Positions 1 through 12,649 of a stretch of 64,000 bases of DNA are shown here, piece after piece. This stretch comes from Malus domestica (Eukaryota > Streptophyta > Magnoliopsida > Rosales > Rosaceae). The stretch covers positions 38,885,501 to 38,949,500 of the forward strand of contig NC_091670.1 in the NCBI RefSeq assembly GCF_042453785.1, read 5' to 3'. Within the stretch, counting starts at the first letter, position 1, and every line of letters starts with the position of its first letter. A program made the position numbers and the translations under genes. A model generated the notes under the pieces. The model had not been told where the DNA came from, did no database searches, and saw only the letters and a program-made list of their open reading frames with translations.

Positions 1-880
1 AACTGGATAGCTCGAATAAACGTGTCACAAGGATGCAGAAGAGAAGCAGAAACGATATATGATATATTCACAGATGACGTCGAATTCATTGAGGATTTTA
101 AATTAACAAACGCTTGCACCAGCACTACACACTAAGCATAAATGAATTTGCAGGCCTGACCAATGAGGAATTTCGAGAACATTCGTGTATTACTGGTTAC
201 AAGAAACAATCCTCCAAAGCGTTTGTGTCCAAAGGTGCTGCAGCTGGTTTTAAACATGGAAGTGTGACTGATGTGCCACCTTCTGTGGAATGGGGAGAAG
301 AAGGCATCGTGACACCTATCAAGGACCAAGAAAATGTGGTGAAAATAACATGGTATTGATGACTTATGTTGTTTCAATGGTACATGAATTCAGCAGCGGC
401 AGAAGAGGCTAATCAGCACAAACCGGAAACTTAATCTGTGGATTGTGACACAACAGGTGAAGATCATGGCTGTGAAGGTGGTCCAATTGGACATTGTTTT
501 CCAATTCATCCAACAAAATGGGGAGTAGATCTGTAGATGGAAATAGATGCAACACTTGGAAGCCTGCATCCCAAAGAGACTCCGCGAACATATACTACGA
601 CTGACCGAGTATGTGCCTAAACAAACGAAATGCTTTGTTGCAGGCTGTCGCCAGTTTTTGTTGCCAGTGATGCAAGTCGATCTGCTTTCCACCTTTATTC
701 GAGCCGTGTTCTCACTGGCACTGGAACATGCAACTTAGACCATTTTTTTACCGCGGTTGGATACGAGACTAGTGGTGATGGGACTATGGATTCTATGGCG
801 TTCATGCCAAAGGAAGGACTCAGTGGCATTGGTATATATATGTTCTTGGCTATTTTCAGCAATTGATTTGTACCAAATAT
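1..880 (+). pseudogene. Broken papain-type cysteine protease (SAG12-like), copy 1
   Basis: Translating in pieces gives the signature of plant senescence-type cysteine proteases. An inhibitor I29 prodomain stretch (NEFAGLTNEEFREH, about 140-180) leads into the mature start (PPSVEWGEEGIVTPIKDQ, about 275-330). A DCDTTGEDHGCEGG-like stretch follows near 436-482, then a C-terminal part resembling the active-site His region (LDHFFTAVGYETSGDGT, about 738-786). The catalytic Cys segment (usually CGSCWAF) is missing or garbled near 330-390, and several frameshifts and stops break the frame. The left end may continue outside the window. A related broken copy lies at 3089-3722, so this was probably a tandem pair. 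Family assignment is from motif recognition. Confidence 0.8.
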
Positions 881-904
881 CAATATGTAGAAGAATTTGA
901 TTTG

Positions 905-1285
905 TCCTCTTCTTCTTCAAATTTCAGATTCATAGACAGCAACTTTATTTTTTTATTTTTTTATTTTAACAAACGATACTATTTACATTGAGAGGGTGAC
1001 GGAGTGTGATAAGCTTTGTAATGGGTTTACCACAATAATGTGGTTTAACTTCATTTTTGGTGAGAATCAAATCGATGACCTTACTCTTCAAATTTCAGAT
1101 TCATAGACAATAACTTTTTTTTTTTAACAAATGATACTATTTATACTAAAGAGGTGAGGGAGTGGGATAAGATTTATAATGAGTTTGCCATAATAATATG
1201 GTTTAACTTTACTTTTGGTGAGAATCAAACTGAATACCTTACTTACAAATGAAGAGGAATATTACAAGACCGTAATATTAAGTGG
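905..1285 (+). repeat. Two tandem degenerate copies of a dispersed repeat
   Basis: The segment starting tcttcaaatttcagattcat occurs at about 906 and again at about 1087. Each copy is followed by a T-run, aacaaacgatactattta or a close variant, a G/A-rich stretch, and the phrase tggtttaact...ggtgagaatcaaa. A related diverged unit lies at 42565-42725. No TIRs or target duplication were recognised. It may be a retroposon tail, but the class is unknown. Confidence 0.6.
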
Positions 1286-1567
1286 CCATAAACAACAACT
1301 TTGGTACCTCACCAACCATATTCATGACACCAACTCTAGGACCAACTCTATTCACATATCAACGATATTGCCACGAAAGACCCCTATTTTCTTAAAACTG
1401 CAATTAGGTCCCCTCCATTGGGACCCTCATAGGGTGGCCGCCTGGCCGGTTTTGGGGTGGGTGTGCGTGGGTGTGGTGGTGTCACTTGGATAGAGAAAAA
1501 AAGTCCTCTCCACCTCTCTGCATGTAATGAGGTTTTAACACTTCACTAACAAATTCAACACCGTAAC

Positions 1568-2487
1568 CAGTGGCGAAGCCAGAAATTGTCAGGCAGAGGG
1601 GCGAAAACGCTATCTCCACTGAATCAGTTGTAACTGGTAACACTAAATCCAATGTAAGAAGCTTATACACTAATTTATAGTCTTAGCACCTCTCAGTTTT
1701 CATATTATTTTTCTCTAATATATGGGAAATAATATTCACAGTGTCATTTTTTACCTTTCAATCCTTCGTTTTTTTTGGAACTTTAACAAAAATCTCTCGG
1801 TATTTGTTCATTTTAACGAAAAACCACATTTTTATACTAAAAGGTCAATCCTGGTACTATTCACCTTACCCTTTATTTTATCTTTATCGTTAAAACTCAA
1901 AGTTTTCAAACTCTTTTTATTAGTTTTCTTTTATTTTTTTCTAGCATTTGCATTCAATGAAGTAATAAAAATTAAGTAATATAAACAAGAGAATGAAGAC
2001 AAAAAGAAAAAACAAAGGTTGTAAAAATTGTTGATGATGTTATCTTTTATGTGTGACTATACTACTAGTTAATATATCAAATCTTTGATCGGGATCATTT
2101 TTCATGATTGAGCATTAGGGTGTAGTACCTACTGGGCCGGGTATCAGGTCCAGCGGCAGTTTTGATATATCACAACAAATACAGTACCAATTTTGGCTAA
2201 AAAGTCAAAAGCAAAAGACGATCGTGTTTCCCTTGCAATATTAACACCCTCATCTTCTGGTTTTCCTCCTAATCGGAGAAGATAGGCAACCAAATCTCCT
2301 CTGTAAGTCGTCATTTTCAGGGCTTTAAATTCCTACTCCTCAGAATTTGTGGTTTTCTGATTATTTCCTGGTGCTCTTCAAGCACAAAAGCAGCGATTGC
2401 AAAGGGGCGGATTCTTGTTCTCAGTGTTGAATTCCGACGACCGGAGGGGCGGCCGCCCCTCCTTGCTCTGCCGTAGCTTCGCCAGTG
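1568..2487. mobile_element. Non-autonomous hAT-type element
   Basis: The element begins CAGTGGCGAAGCC and ends with the inverted GCTTCGCCAGTG (one mismatch). It is bounded by a perfect 8-bp duplication ACCGTAAC (1560-1567 and 2488-2495). The 8-bp duplication plus CAGTGGCG-like termini are the hallmarks of hAT elements. No transposase reading frame is present. A copy of the dispersed 150-bp repeat (1777-1950) is nested inside, so that insertion is younger or was carried along. Confidence 0.85.
1777..1950 (+). repeat. Dispersed 150-bp repeat, copy 1
   Basis: Core phrases are ggaactttaac, ttcattttaacgaaaaacca, agtcaatcctggtactattc, cgttaaaactcaaagttttc and attagttttc. The family has about eight copies here, on both strands. 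The ends (ggaaac-tttaacgaaaa and ttcattagttttcc) are weakly inverted, so it could be a small MITE. This copy sits inside the hAT element at 1568-2487. Confidence 0.85.
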
Positions 2488-3088
2488 ACCGTAACCTTAA
2501 ACCTTTTGCATGCATCCTTGTTCACGCAGTTGTGAATAACAAACTTTTACTGTTACAAATTTTATAATTGAAATGTTTATTATTTTAATTATTTAAAGAT
2601 CATATCAATAAAAAAAAAAAAAAATCAAATTGAAGATCGTTTAGTCATTTATGTTTATAATCAACAAGTAAAAATTACAGTTCATAATGAAAATCTATTT
2701 ATTTGATATATATAGATGACTAAACAATCTCTAATGATCTTTAAAATAAATAGTAAATGATCCCAACTATGAAAGTGCAAGATACAAATTTGTTAATCAC
2801 AATTGAATAAACAATGCGTTACACCTTTGAGATAGACCAAGTATTATGGATACATGGTGTGGCTCATTGTCATTTTTCTCCTTCCGCGATTCTGGGTTTA
2901 AGTCAGAAAATCATTGTAGGCACGTAGAAAGGCAGGTCTTCATCAAGCACTATCATGAAAAGGACAAGCTTAAAACAAGCATTTTGTCTATAAAATCCCA
3001 GATGCACATTGAAGTTTTGCACCCAAATATCAAAAGATAAACATACCTTTAATTATTCGTTCCCATTATTCGTGCTTAATTATATTCC

Positions 3089-3722
3089 ATGGCTCTCACA
3101 AATCTACAAGGCCAACACCTCTTCTCAGCCTTTCTTTTAACTTCGCCATGCCATGCCATTTGCTCCACCCAAGCATTTTGCCCCCAGCTTGAAGACCAAA
3201 CCATGCTGAAGAGGCACCAGAACTGGACGGCCCGATTCCAGCAGGTACGTTTATTAGGATGCAGAAAAGAAGGAGAGGCGATACATGATATTCAAAGATA
3301 AAGTGGACTTCAATGAGGTGAAAATCCTGGCCGTCAAGGTGGTCTAATTGGGCAGTGCTTTCCAATTCATCCAACGCAATGGGTCAACACTCAGAAGTCT
3401 GCATTCCAAACACTTTCCTAAACGGGTACGTATGTGCCATCGCGGACCAACCAGTTTCTGTAGTCAATACTAGTATAGTGTGTTCATCATTATTGCCTTA
3501 GACCATGGTGTTACCTCAGCTGGATACAAGACTAGTAGTGATGGACTAAGCATTGGCTTGTGAAGAATTCTCGGCCCCTTGGGGCACAAAATGGAGAGAG
3601 TGGATTATGGGGCATTCATGCCAGAGGAAGGACTCTATATAGAGGGCTTCTTGTCTAATGGAGTGATGAAAGATGGAAACGATAAAGCCACGTGGACTAG
3701 CCCCGGTGCCAAGGGTGGGTAA
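3089..3722 (+). pseudogene. Broken papain-type cysteine protease (SAG12-like), copy 2
   Basis: This copy retains the N-terminus: a start at 3089, a hydrophobic signal-like stretch, then LEDQTMLKRHQNWTARFQQV, typical of the I29 prodomain start in plant cysteine proteases. The frame breaks after about residue 70. Later remnants include a piece like IGQCFPIHPTQWVN, the His region (LDHGVTSAGYKTSSDG, about 3500-3545), and a late piece reading MPEEGLYIEG. The middle, including the catalytic Cys region, is largely deleted, leaving about 630 bp of a normal coding length near 1 kb. It is not expected to give an active protease. It pairs with the copy at 1-880. Confidence 0.8.
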
Positions 3723-5123
3723 AGTGATGGATAGGAGTATGCTCGGTACAAAAATCCTCTAATGTAACAAAAAAAGGGAAGAAAAGAAAATGATAATGTA
3801 TAGAGTGGGTAAATTAAGACTAGATAGTTAACTTAAGGTTAATTAATAAAGCAATCACTACTGTGATATTTGCCACCAGAAGATGAGCAACGTTGCTCTT
3901 GTACCTGTTTAATTTATGGGAGCTGTAACAGATCAGAACCAGCCATGCATACTTGATATATGAAAATGTCTAAGGATATATATATGGAACTAGAACTTAG
4001 AAAGTACGGTGTTCGTTGCTACAACTTCAAATACAAACCGTATAGCTAGCTTTCTGTACGTACGTACACAGTATACATTATTTAGAACAAACTAGCTAGC
4101 TAGAACTATATTTTTCAGAGAGGGAGAATAAATACATTATATATGATGAAGAGATGAATCTTTTCCATTGATAATGCTCCATTTCTACATCCATCGCCCA
4201 CATATGCATCCCAGTTGAGCTCTTGTAGTGGTCCTGCAATGGACATGCATAGAAAACTAATGAAACAATGTCGTTAAATTTCATAACGAATTAGTTACTG
4301 GTTAAACATGATCAATGCCATCAAATTTAGTTACAGAATTTCACTACATCATAACCAAAAATAATTCACGATATCATATATTAGATATGTAGTCTCTTCT
4401 CTCTATCACTCTTCTCAAGTGATTTTTGTAGAATTACTTCTTTGTCACGGTGAGCATCTCCGGCCCTCCTCTATCCCTTTTCTTGCGTGACTAACACTGT
4501 GATACGAAAGTTATTTGTCCCCGACTGTTTTTGGTCTACTGCATTTTTTCTTGTTGACAAGAAATTGTGTTTAACATGTTCAACAAGAAAGTGTAATAAA
4601 CCTCTCCAACTTCCAGCCCTAATATACCGCGTGGCTTGAGCCAAAGTTGTTTGTGTAACTTATATTGGGTGATGTGAAAGTACGTATTATGTGATTTTGT
4701 TGAGCCTAATATATGTGGAATGCTTGCTCTACTACTACGAATTACAACATCCAACCGAAAACCAATTACCAATCGGTGGAGAATTAGGCTTAACATTATA
4801 TAATACTGTGCAAGACTTTAAAGGTCCTGATATGATACTCTCTCAACATCAACTGGATCTAAGAAAAGAGTTCATGGCTAGCTAACAGAAGGAACTTTCT
4901 TATTAGTGAACACCAAGTGATCAATGTTTAACTTTTCAAAGGTAGAAACTTATAAATTTCGATGTGTAAAGATGAAGACCATGGTTTTGGTCTCTCGATG
5001 GATCCTTGGGATTTCGTGCACAAAAGAGTTGGTATTTGTGGGGCAAATACAACTGCCTCACGAGAAATTTTTAATTGTGACGGAAATACAAGTGGTATAC
5101 CACTTGTTTTAATAGAAGTTGTG

Positions 5124-5240
5124 AGAAATTTTATTTTTTAAGTTATTAACTTTTTAGCATACATATCCCACTATTTGTATAGTAACACATGGTGTATCAT
5201 CCTGTATACCGATCACACTGAAAAATCTCTCATTGCCTCA
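5124..5240 (+). repeat. Dispersed repeat shared with 54782-54882
   Basis: Both places carry agattttattttttt-aagttattaa, a tttgtatagtaa step, and tgtataccgat-acattgaaaaatct in the same order, with moderate divergence. Class unknown. The other copy lies just upstream of the 14-3-3 gene. Confidence 0.55.
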
Positions 5241-5582
5241 AGGGAAATAAGTTATTATCTAGCCTTGAGAATATATATTAATTAACTGACTACCTAGCAT
5301 ATTGGCCTAATAACGATTACTTCCCCATGTCTCCTCCAAATAAAAACGTTAACAATTTGGATGTAAACAATACCAATCTTAACTTTGAATCTCAGTGCAT
5401 TGTTACTAATCACTCGTACATAAACTTATTGGGCATGTTTGAGACTGTTTATCAAAGAGTTAAAAGTCTTTTTTAACAAAAATACTTCTGACCACATTTG
5501 GAAGAAAAGGTAAAAGCGTTTTTGAGATGTAGTAGTACTTTGTGAATTAAAGCACATGTTTTTCCATGAAGCATAAAAAAAA

Positions 5583-5737
5583 GGGAATTTTAACGAAAAA
5601 CACCCGGTACTGTTCACTTTAACGAAAAACCACATTTTTACACTAAAAAGTCAATCCTGGTACTATTCACTTTACCCTTTATTTTGTCCTTATCATTAAA
5701 ACTCAAAGTTTTCAAGCCCTTTTCATTAGTTTTCCTT
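5583..5737 (+). repeat. Dispersed 150-bp repeat, copy 2
   Basis: Near-intact copy running from gggaattttaacgaaaaac to attagttttcc, with all core phrases of the family in order. Confidence 0.85.
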
Positions 5738-7252
5738 AAAAAAAATCTACAAGTACTTAATACAGAAGTAGTCTAATTGAACACTTTTTGCCACTTAATG
5801 AATGTGTAATTTTAGCTACTAGCAAGCTATAGCTTGACCTTGCCGATTGATGTCAATTAGCTTTTCATATCAACTTCAAATGGCCATACAACAAGCTTGG
5901 AAAATTGAATCCGGTCATTTTTTGTGGACTCCAAATTCCAATATTTTCCAGTGCTCATTGTCTCAAGATGGACACACACACACATATATATTAAAACAAA
6001 TTAGGAAGTACTGAAGCCATGTATAGAGTCAATCATAGGAAGAAAAAAAAATTGCTTGGAACATTGTTTGGATATGATGCATAAGCAACAAAGCTAATTA
6101 ATCACTTGAGTTTATAATTAATGGAACTTATAATCCTAATTGTGTGGAATACAATAAGATTAAGATAACTAATACAAAAAACGCGAAGATCTCATATATG
6201 CATGCGATTGAATCATTGATGCATACCTCAACCAAGATTTTAGGACGCAGTAGTGATTATATTTAAGCAATCTAGCTAAGAAAGGCAACGAATTCTTTAA
6301 TTAATTAAGGTGTGTGAATATCACATCCCTTAATTAACAACTAAACAAATCATATGTCAACCAACACACACACACATAAATATATGGTTTTGGATCCATC
6401 ACGAGAATGATATATTGTTGCATGCATCCATACAATACATATAAATACAAAAAAGGGATTTGATTGGGGAGAATCATACTATTTTGCATAATGAGAATAT
6501 ACACACACATCAGTTTCAGCAATATACGTACGGTAATCCTTACGTCCAGAGTATAAGACTCATGAAAGGATGTACGTTTGTATCACAATGTATGGTGCAC
6601 CCATGGGGAGCACTAAATCGCACAGAATCACAAAAGACCACAAAACTAATGAAAAAAAAAATAAGAAGAAAGAAAGTATATATAAACACAAACACACTAG
6701 CAAGATAGACATTTAATATTAAGGACAAAACAGAAACAGAGTTTTGTCTGATTGATTGTGAGAAAGAGAGAGAAAGTAGTCTTGCCATCAAATATAGAGA
6801 GTGGTCATAGATGTGATCAAGTAAAAGGTACCCACCTCTACCAAATTAAATAAGTTCTTCATCGATATCACCCAGTGCACTATTAAGCTATAGGCTGTAG
6901 CCTGCAGTAACTAAAGTTCGATCTTGCAAATTAGGGTTGTTTGGGATTAGGGTTTTATGATGAAATAGAGATCTCAGTCTCAAATTTTAGTCAGAATTTT
7001 GAATCGTATAAATTTCAAATTAATTAACCTATCTCCTCCATCTATCCTTTCAGTTTGAATTCCCTTTTTCAAGAATTGTTTAAAACTAATTGAACATGAA
7101 GCTGATCATGAATTACCATGACCAGTTATATATCTACAGCAGCAGATCGAGAGTAGCTACCATATGTATATAGTACTTGACGATCGGGTAACAAATTAAA
7201 AAGAAAAAGAAAATTTACCATTTAATAATCTTCAGAAGGCCAAAGTAACTAT

Positions 7253-7825
7253 TTAAGAAGTGATCTGCTTCAGAGTACCCTCGTCGTTAATTGCCTTAAG
7301 CTGACCGTTCCTCTTCTTCTTCTTCTTCTTCTTGTACGGAATCCCTCTTGCTTTAGCCTGACACTCCTTCACTTCACGTAAGTAAACCCGAATAGCTCCA
7401 TTCCCAAAAGGGTTTGTCTCCGGAGACCCTCCATGCTCCTCGTAGGCAGCACGGAGGCGTCCGATCAGGGCGTCCAGACTGCCCCATGCCTGCCTGAGGG
7501 GGCAGGTGCACGGGGCAGGCGGGTCAGGCTGCCCAAAGAAGACGCAACCGTGTAAGTGAACCTTAGTCTTTCCGAACTGATCCAAGTAGCGGAGGAAATC
7601 GAGGACGTGGTTGCAGTTGCAATGAGAGAGTGAGACTGGAGGTGATTGGTTCTTCAAGTACTGGCCGAAAGTGTTCCAGTCGCGGCGTTTCTGAGACTCG
7701 TATCGGCTGAGGGGTTGAGGTGCTTTCTGTTGCTGAGAAGTGGATCGTGATGAGGAGGAGGAGGAGCCCTCGATGGGAGTGGAATCTTTTCTTCGATGAC
7801 TGTGATCATGATGGGGTGCAGACAT
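7253..7825 (-). CDS. ALOG/LSH domain transcription regulator
   Basis: Intact single-exon 190-aa protein of the plant ALOG family (LIGHT-DEPENDENT SHORT HYPOCOTYLS / Oryza G1). These are nuclear DNA-binding regulators of organ boundaries, meristem maturation and light growth. A Ser-rich leader (about 20-30) precedes the ALOG domain (about 38-165). The domain starts [18 protein letters not shown], continues [20 protein letters not shown], then the zinc-ribbon insert with H-x3-C and CTC ([27 protein letters not shown]), and ends [17 protein letters not shown] lysine run (YKKKKKKKR) right after the domain is the expected nuclear signal. Length is normal for the family, whose genes are often intronless. 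The start at 7825 is the first Met of the frame. The exact orthologue (an LSH10-like member is my guess) is not resolved. Confidence 0.95.
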   Translation of the reverse strand: MSAPHHDHSHRRKDSTPIEGSSSSSSRSTSQQQKAPQPLSRYESQKRRDWNTFGQYLKNQSPPVSLSHCNCNHVLDFLRYLDQFGKTKVHLHGCVFFGQPDPPAPCTCPLRQAWGSLDALIGRLRAAYEEHGGSPETNPFGNGAIRVYLREVKECQAKARGIPYKKKKKKKRNGQLKAINDEGTLKQITS

Positions 7826-8082
7826 GATATTATTGTGGTGGTGGTTGTGGAGGAATTCCTGTGTATTTTTGGCAAGAAATAGAGAAATGACAAGGGGTAA
7901 AAAAAGGAAGCAAATGGAGAAAAAGAAGGAAGCAAATGGAAGAAAGAATGAATAGCGTATAGGTTATAGTGCAATGAAAGAAAGACGAAAATCACATCTT
8001 GATGAAGTCTATTGAGAGGACTTGTCATGGGCCCTATGAAGGTGCTTTATGTTCCTCTTTTTCTCTCCCCTTCCCCACGACT

Positions 8083-8105
8083 CTCTCTCTCTCTCTCTCT
8101 CTCTC
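8083..8105. repeat. CT microsatellite in ALOG leader/promoter
   Basis: About eleven CT units (GA on the gene strand) lie 260 bp upstream of the ALOG start, probably in the 5' leader or core promoter. Confidence 0.8.
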
Positions 8106-10650
8106 AGGTTATTTTGACACTATTAGCACTAACTATATTTTATTTATGCTAATGTAGTATATAGTGATATAGGGTACTACTCATCGCAAAAGAATTAAAT
8201 AAAACAAAATATTAGCCACAGATCACTATATAGTAATGCTAATATGATATGCCATCATCCATGCAATGATTACCATTTTCATATTGAATTCACATTGTAA
8301 TCACTAATCACATATCATATTTATGGACCCAGGTTAATTACACACGAATATATCTACATACATATGTGAACAAAAATGAGAATTTACTCTTTTTATTTTA
8401 TTTTATATAATCTAGCACAAGGGAAAAAAATAAAAATTAGTTACCGTTCCTCGGATGCCTTACTATATATCAACTGTAGTTAGTACTAATTAGCATTGAC
8501 TAATATTCGATACAAACACGACATAACATGATTCAGACACGATATGACATGACTAGATTTACCATCTTTAATGAGCAGTAAATGCACTTAGCAAACACAA
8601 ATAAAAGGTTAGAGAATTATTAAAGAGCTAGAGATAGTTTAGTATTGTGAAAAATTATTACCAGCATAATCCATGATTTATATATTCACCCCACTAATAA
8701 AGTTATATCCTGTAGTGACCAATAATGTACATACGTATCCTTATTTTATTTTGGATACTGTTTTTTTACCCAGAAATTTGTGTTTTCACATTCGTTGCTT
8801 GGCAATGTTGGCTTCAGGTGTCTTTATCTTGCTTCTTTTTTCAAGATTTTACTCGAATGAAAATACAATGGCCATGGGAATATTAGAGATATGATCAAAT
8901 CCTGCGTTGCAAAATTAGAGACATATATGCTCTAATGTCAGCTGGTGTTTGCGTAATGACAAATTTTCCTGATGATCATGCATGTACGCTAGGAAAGTAA
9001 ATTAAGGTAACTTTTTTTTAACTGGTTCTATTTGAAAAATGGTTGTCTGAAAGACTGAATCCTCTCATCAAGACTCGAGGTAAATTCAAGAGAACATTAC
9101 GACTTTCTGCTTTTGCTGCTGCAGTTAAGAACATTACGACTTTCTAAAGTTTTACTCACAAACTTCTAAACCTAGTACTAAATAGGGGTACTTTTTATAT
9201 TACAAATCATGAGACTTGTACCCATAATTTTGAAATTAACCCAGAAAGAATAGGGTGTATAAAGAGTGAGCTATCAGTTAACTGTTTAGCTAAGTACTTG
9301 CTTCCTGATAATTGGGCATTCAAAAAGTTGTGCATTAGCTCCAGTGACTAACTACTAAATAAGTAAGCCTTCAAAAAATCGTGCATTGGCTCTTGTAACG
9401 AACTATTGAATATCATCAAGCTCTCGAAAAGTCGTCCGTTAGTTTTCGATGTGGAAATTGATTTCCCTTGTGACCCTATGTGGGGCCACTTGTTGGGGGC
9501 GTGTTGGAGATGGAATCTCACATGTATCATATGACAAACAATTAATATGTAGGAGTTTTCACTTCTAAATCACTGAGATCATTTATGATAAAATCAAACA
9601 CCTAGTAATAAGCGGTTAAGTTAGGACAGTATTGGTAATGTGGTGGTGGATCATGTTAGGCATGAAAGGTTTAAGTTAAAATATGATTGGCTGGAACTTG
9701 CCCTGTGCTATAGGCCACAGGAGCTTATACATAGCTCAACTCTTGCGTCTAATTATCTAAAAGTGAATTATGTATGTATGTTATCTATATATCAGAGTTG
9801 AGATAAGTGTTTTTTACTATGGAGAAGATGATTAATAAATCACAGTTCTGGATTACATCATATGAAGAATACACAAATTGAGTGTGGACTTAGTATACTT
9901 ATATCTAGGGTTTGAAACTCTAGATTTTGGAGACATCTTTGAGAGATGAGTAAGGGTCTATGATCAATATACTTTTATAGATCTTTGAGAGATGAGTGAG
10001 GTAAGGGATTCGAATAAATTAGAGGATGGAGATTCGACCTTCCATTAAACTACTCTAATTTAAAGAGGGCAAACAAGTTCAAGAGTTAAGAACAAACATA
10101 GTGTTCTGACTAACTAATCTAAACTCAAGAACCGGCATGAACCAAAACGGAAAATTAAAAAAAAAAGGTATACTTAAGTCTAATTAACTCTTTCAGGAAA
10201 ATTATGGGAAAGAAAAAAGAATTCTTTTACAATGATTATATGCATATCAAGAGTAAAGATTACGAGACACTAAAAAGAGGGGATGACGCAAATTTTGGTG
10301 ACATCTTTGAGAGATGGGTCCAACCCTAAGTTTATGTTCCAAATGCATAATGCTGCTTGGAGGTGGACACAGGCTTTATGGGAACAACTTGTATGGCATT
10401 CTAGATTTTTTACAGCGGAGCTGCTATTGACATTTTAAAAATACTATTTTGCAACCCTAAATAACTAAAAAAAAAATGTAAAATGATTTTTGTTGCGGAG
10501 TTCTAATAACAATTATATATATATATATATGATGGCTCTTAATTTTGCTTATTCATATTGTACTTACTATGAACATTACTTTGCATGATTTAGGTAGTAA
10601 TTGAGGTGTGTGTACACACACACACACATATATATACACACACACACAAA
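8106..10650. other. Intergenic, no supported gene
   Basis: AT-rich sequence. The phrase acatctttgagagatgagt or a close variant recurs near 9935, 9980 and 10300, and aagaacattacgactttct is repeated near 9100 and 9127. A CA microsatellite sits at about 10610-10650. No domain-bearing frame was seen. Confidence 0.5.
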
Positions 10651-10861
10651 CCTTTAAAGGAAAGGGATCTCCATTTAAAATAAAAAATGGGAACAACCTG
10701 TTGATTATTAGATTTAGCTTTAATGAAATTTTGTGGTTGAGATTAAATTACAGGCCACATAATCCCAATCACATAATTTCATTAAAATCAAATCTAACGG
10801 TTAAGAGGGTGTTCTTTTTTTTTTTTTTTGAAAAATGAGTATTCATTCTCTTAAAGGCTTC

Positions 10862-10864
<3 letters not shown>
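10651..10864. mobile_element. Palindromic MITE, copy A
   Basis: The two halves are inverted: ttagctttaatgaaatt near 10720 pairs with catttcattaaaatcaaatc-type sequence near 10778-10795, and terminal cctttaaagg pairs with cttaaaggcttcc. A second member of the family is at 11901-12080. It lies between a CA and a TA microsatellite, so its boundaries are blurred and no target duplication can be read. Confidence 0.65.

Positions 10865-10917
<53 letters not shown>
10865..10917. repeat. TA microsatellite
   Basis: Uninterrupted run of about 26 TA units followed by a T-run. Likely length-polymorphic. Confidence 0.95.
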
Positions 10918-10931
<14 letters not shown>

Positions 10932-11427
10932 ATTTATTTTTTTTATAACAATATGAACTTCCTAGAGACAGAGATACACACTCTCAAAGGTCTCATCATC
11001 GTCACGATCGATGATCAAATTTGTTAAATACTTCCGACACATTACGTTCTGGAATTAATATTACAATTATCCCAGGTTGACTGTATATGGATGGTCTTAT
11101 TATGTTTACCAACGTTGAATATAGTGTACACGTGTATAAAAGTACACAGATCATCTAGCTAGGGTAGGAGATGGTTTAGTGAAATAATCTAGGGTTAAGT
11201 TGTTTCTTAGACGACTAGAGAACATAATTGACCCGATCACTCAAAAGCTATTTTGTTAAAACAAATCCAATTGAGTTATCTTCAAATTTTGAGTTGTATT
11301 ATTAAACCCTAAATCTTAAAGGACAATCCTTAAAATTTCATCATATCAGCTACCCAGGGCACTTTTTGGTCTTCACATTCTGATAGAGGTTTCAAATTAT
11401 GGCTTATTTGGGATTTAAAATGAGTGA

Positions 11428-11575
11428 GTTTTAACTAATAGTTTTGGTACTGTTCATTTTAACGAAAAATCACATTTGTACACTAAAAATTTAATCGTAA
11501 TACTATTTATTTTATCCTTATTTTGTCTTTATCGTTAAATCTTAAAATTTTCAAACCATTTTTATTAATTTTTTA
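11428..11575 (+). repeat. Dispersed 150-bp repeat, copy 3
   Basis: Diverged copy with recognisable tactgttcattttaacgaaa, cacatttgtacactaaaaa and cgttaaatcttaaaattttc. Confidence 0.75.
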
Positions 11576-11900
11576 AAAAAATTAATGAACTTTTCTTTTT
11601 GGCTCTGACATATATTAATCAAAACCTTTATGCTGCTTTCAGCTTTTTTTTGGCCAAAGATGGTGGTTACTAAAGGCAAACAAAACTTTCTCGGCAACCA
11701 AAATTTTACATGTACATGCAAATACTGTTTATCCTTTGGATTATATCTTTAGGGATTTTGGTGTGCCCTTTGCAGGTCCCATTGACACTTGACAGCTTAC
11801 ATACTCTTCTTATATTTTTCAAACAAAAATATCCTGTTACGCGCTTTACACAGATCCACTGAGACAATCATTCTACAAAAAAACTAATATATATATGAAT

Positions 11901-12080
11901 CCTTTAGCAAGAAGGATCTTCATTTTAAAAAAAAAATGGAGACATTCTCTTGACCGTTAGATTTGGTTTTAATGAAATTACGTGGCTTGTGATTTAATCT
12001 CAACCACACAATTTCATTAAAATTAATCCAACGGTCAAGAGGGTGTTTCCTTTAAAAAAAAAAAGATCCTTCTTGTTAAA
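11901..12080. mobile_element. Palindromic MITE, copy B
   Basis: TIRs are agcaagaaggatctt on the left and gatccttcttgtt on the right. The internal arms gaccgttagatttggtttta and aattaatccaacggtcaaga are inverted. Same family as 10651-10864. No reading frame. Confidence 0.8.
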
Positions 12081-12447
12081 TGACCTATATACATACATAC
12101 ATACATATATATATATATATGATACTAGTTAAGAAGTCGCTGGTAGGTGCAGTTGGTAAAGTTTTTCTTTTAATCTGAGGAAGAAACTGGACGATCTACC
12201 ATGTTCTTTGATTGTCCAAAAGAACTTGATTTTAGATTATTTGCTGTAAAATGCAAATAGATCTTCAATCTCTTTCAACCTTTTTTTTTTGTAATGAATA
12301 ATTGGTTCACACTGTTGTCTTGTCTGGTCAAAGTAATAAGTTTTCTAAAGATGAAGATATTATTGCATCTCTCTTGAGATTGTACCAAACATAACAAGTT
12401 TTGTCATATATATCCTCACCAAATGACCGAACAGAATCACATGTACT

Positions 12448-12641
12448 CAAGGGCGGAGTTAGGAAAGTTTATAGGTGTGGATTAATTTTCTTTTTCGGTT
12501 CGACGTAGGCTAATTTTATCAAAAAAAGGTTGTGCTAATTTCAAATTAGACAACTTTAGCTTATAAAATGACATGTTTTTTTGTACTTCCAAAATTTACC
12601 CTAGGCTATAGCCCAACCTCGTCATACTGCCTCTGCCCTTG
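12448..12641. mobile_element. Short hAT-type MITE
   Basis: The 194-bp unit begins CAAGGGCGGAG and ends CTCTGCCCTTG. It is flanked by CATGTACT (12440-12447) and CATGCACT (12642-12649), an 8-bp duplication with one substitution. No coding capacity. Confidence 0.75.
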
Positions 12642-12649
12642 CATGCACT

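Larger units (their letters stand above)
3723..7252. other. Intergenic, no supported gene
   Basis: AT-rich sequence downstream of the minus-strand ALOG gene. It holds a dispersed 150-bp repeat copy (5583-5737), one member of a second repeat pair (5124-5240) and scattered CA/TA runs. Short frames on both strands have no recognisable domain. Confidence 0.6.

Noticed and set aside
4096-4284. Minus-strand frame after a possible acceptor (reads with PLQELNWDAYVGDGC in another frame)
   Set aside because: It looks exon-like, but I found no companion exons or family. Too little to call a gene.
7654-8028. 124-aa minus-strand frame overlapping the ALOG gene
   Set aside because: Overlapping out-of-frame reading of the ALOG N-terminus and leader, with low-complexity composition.
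9348-9530. 60-aa minus frame near repeated phrases
   Set aside because: No recognisable product. Its DNA resembles dispersed repeat sequence.
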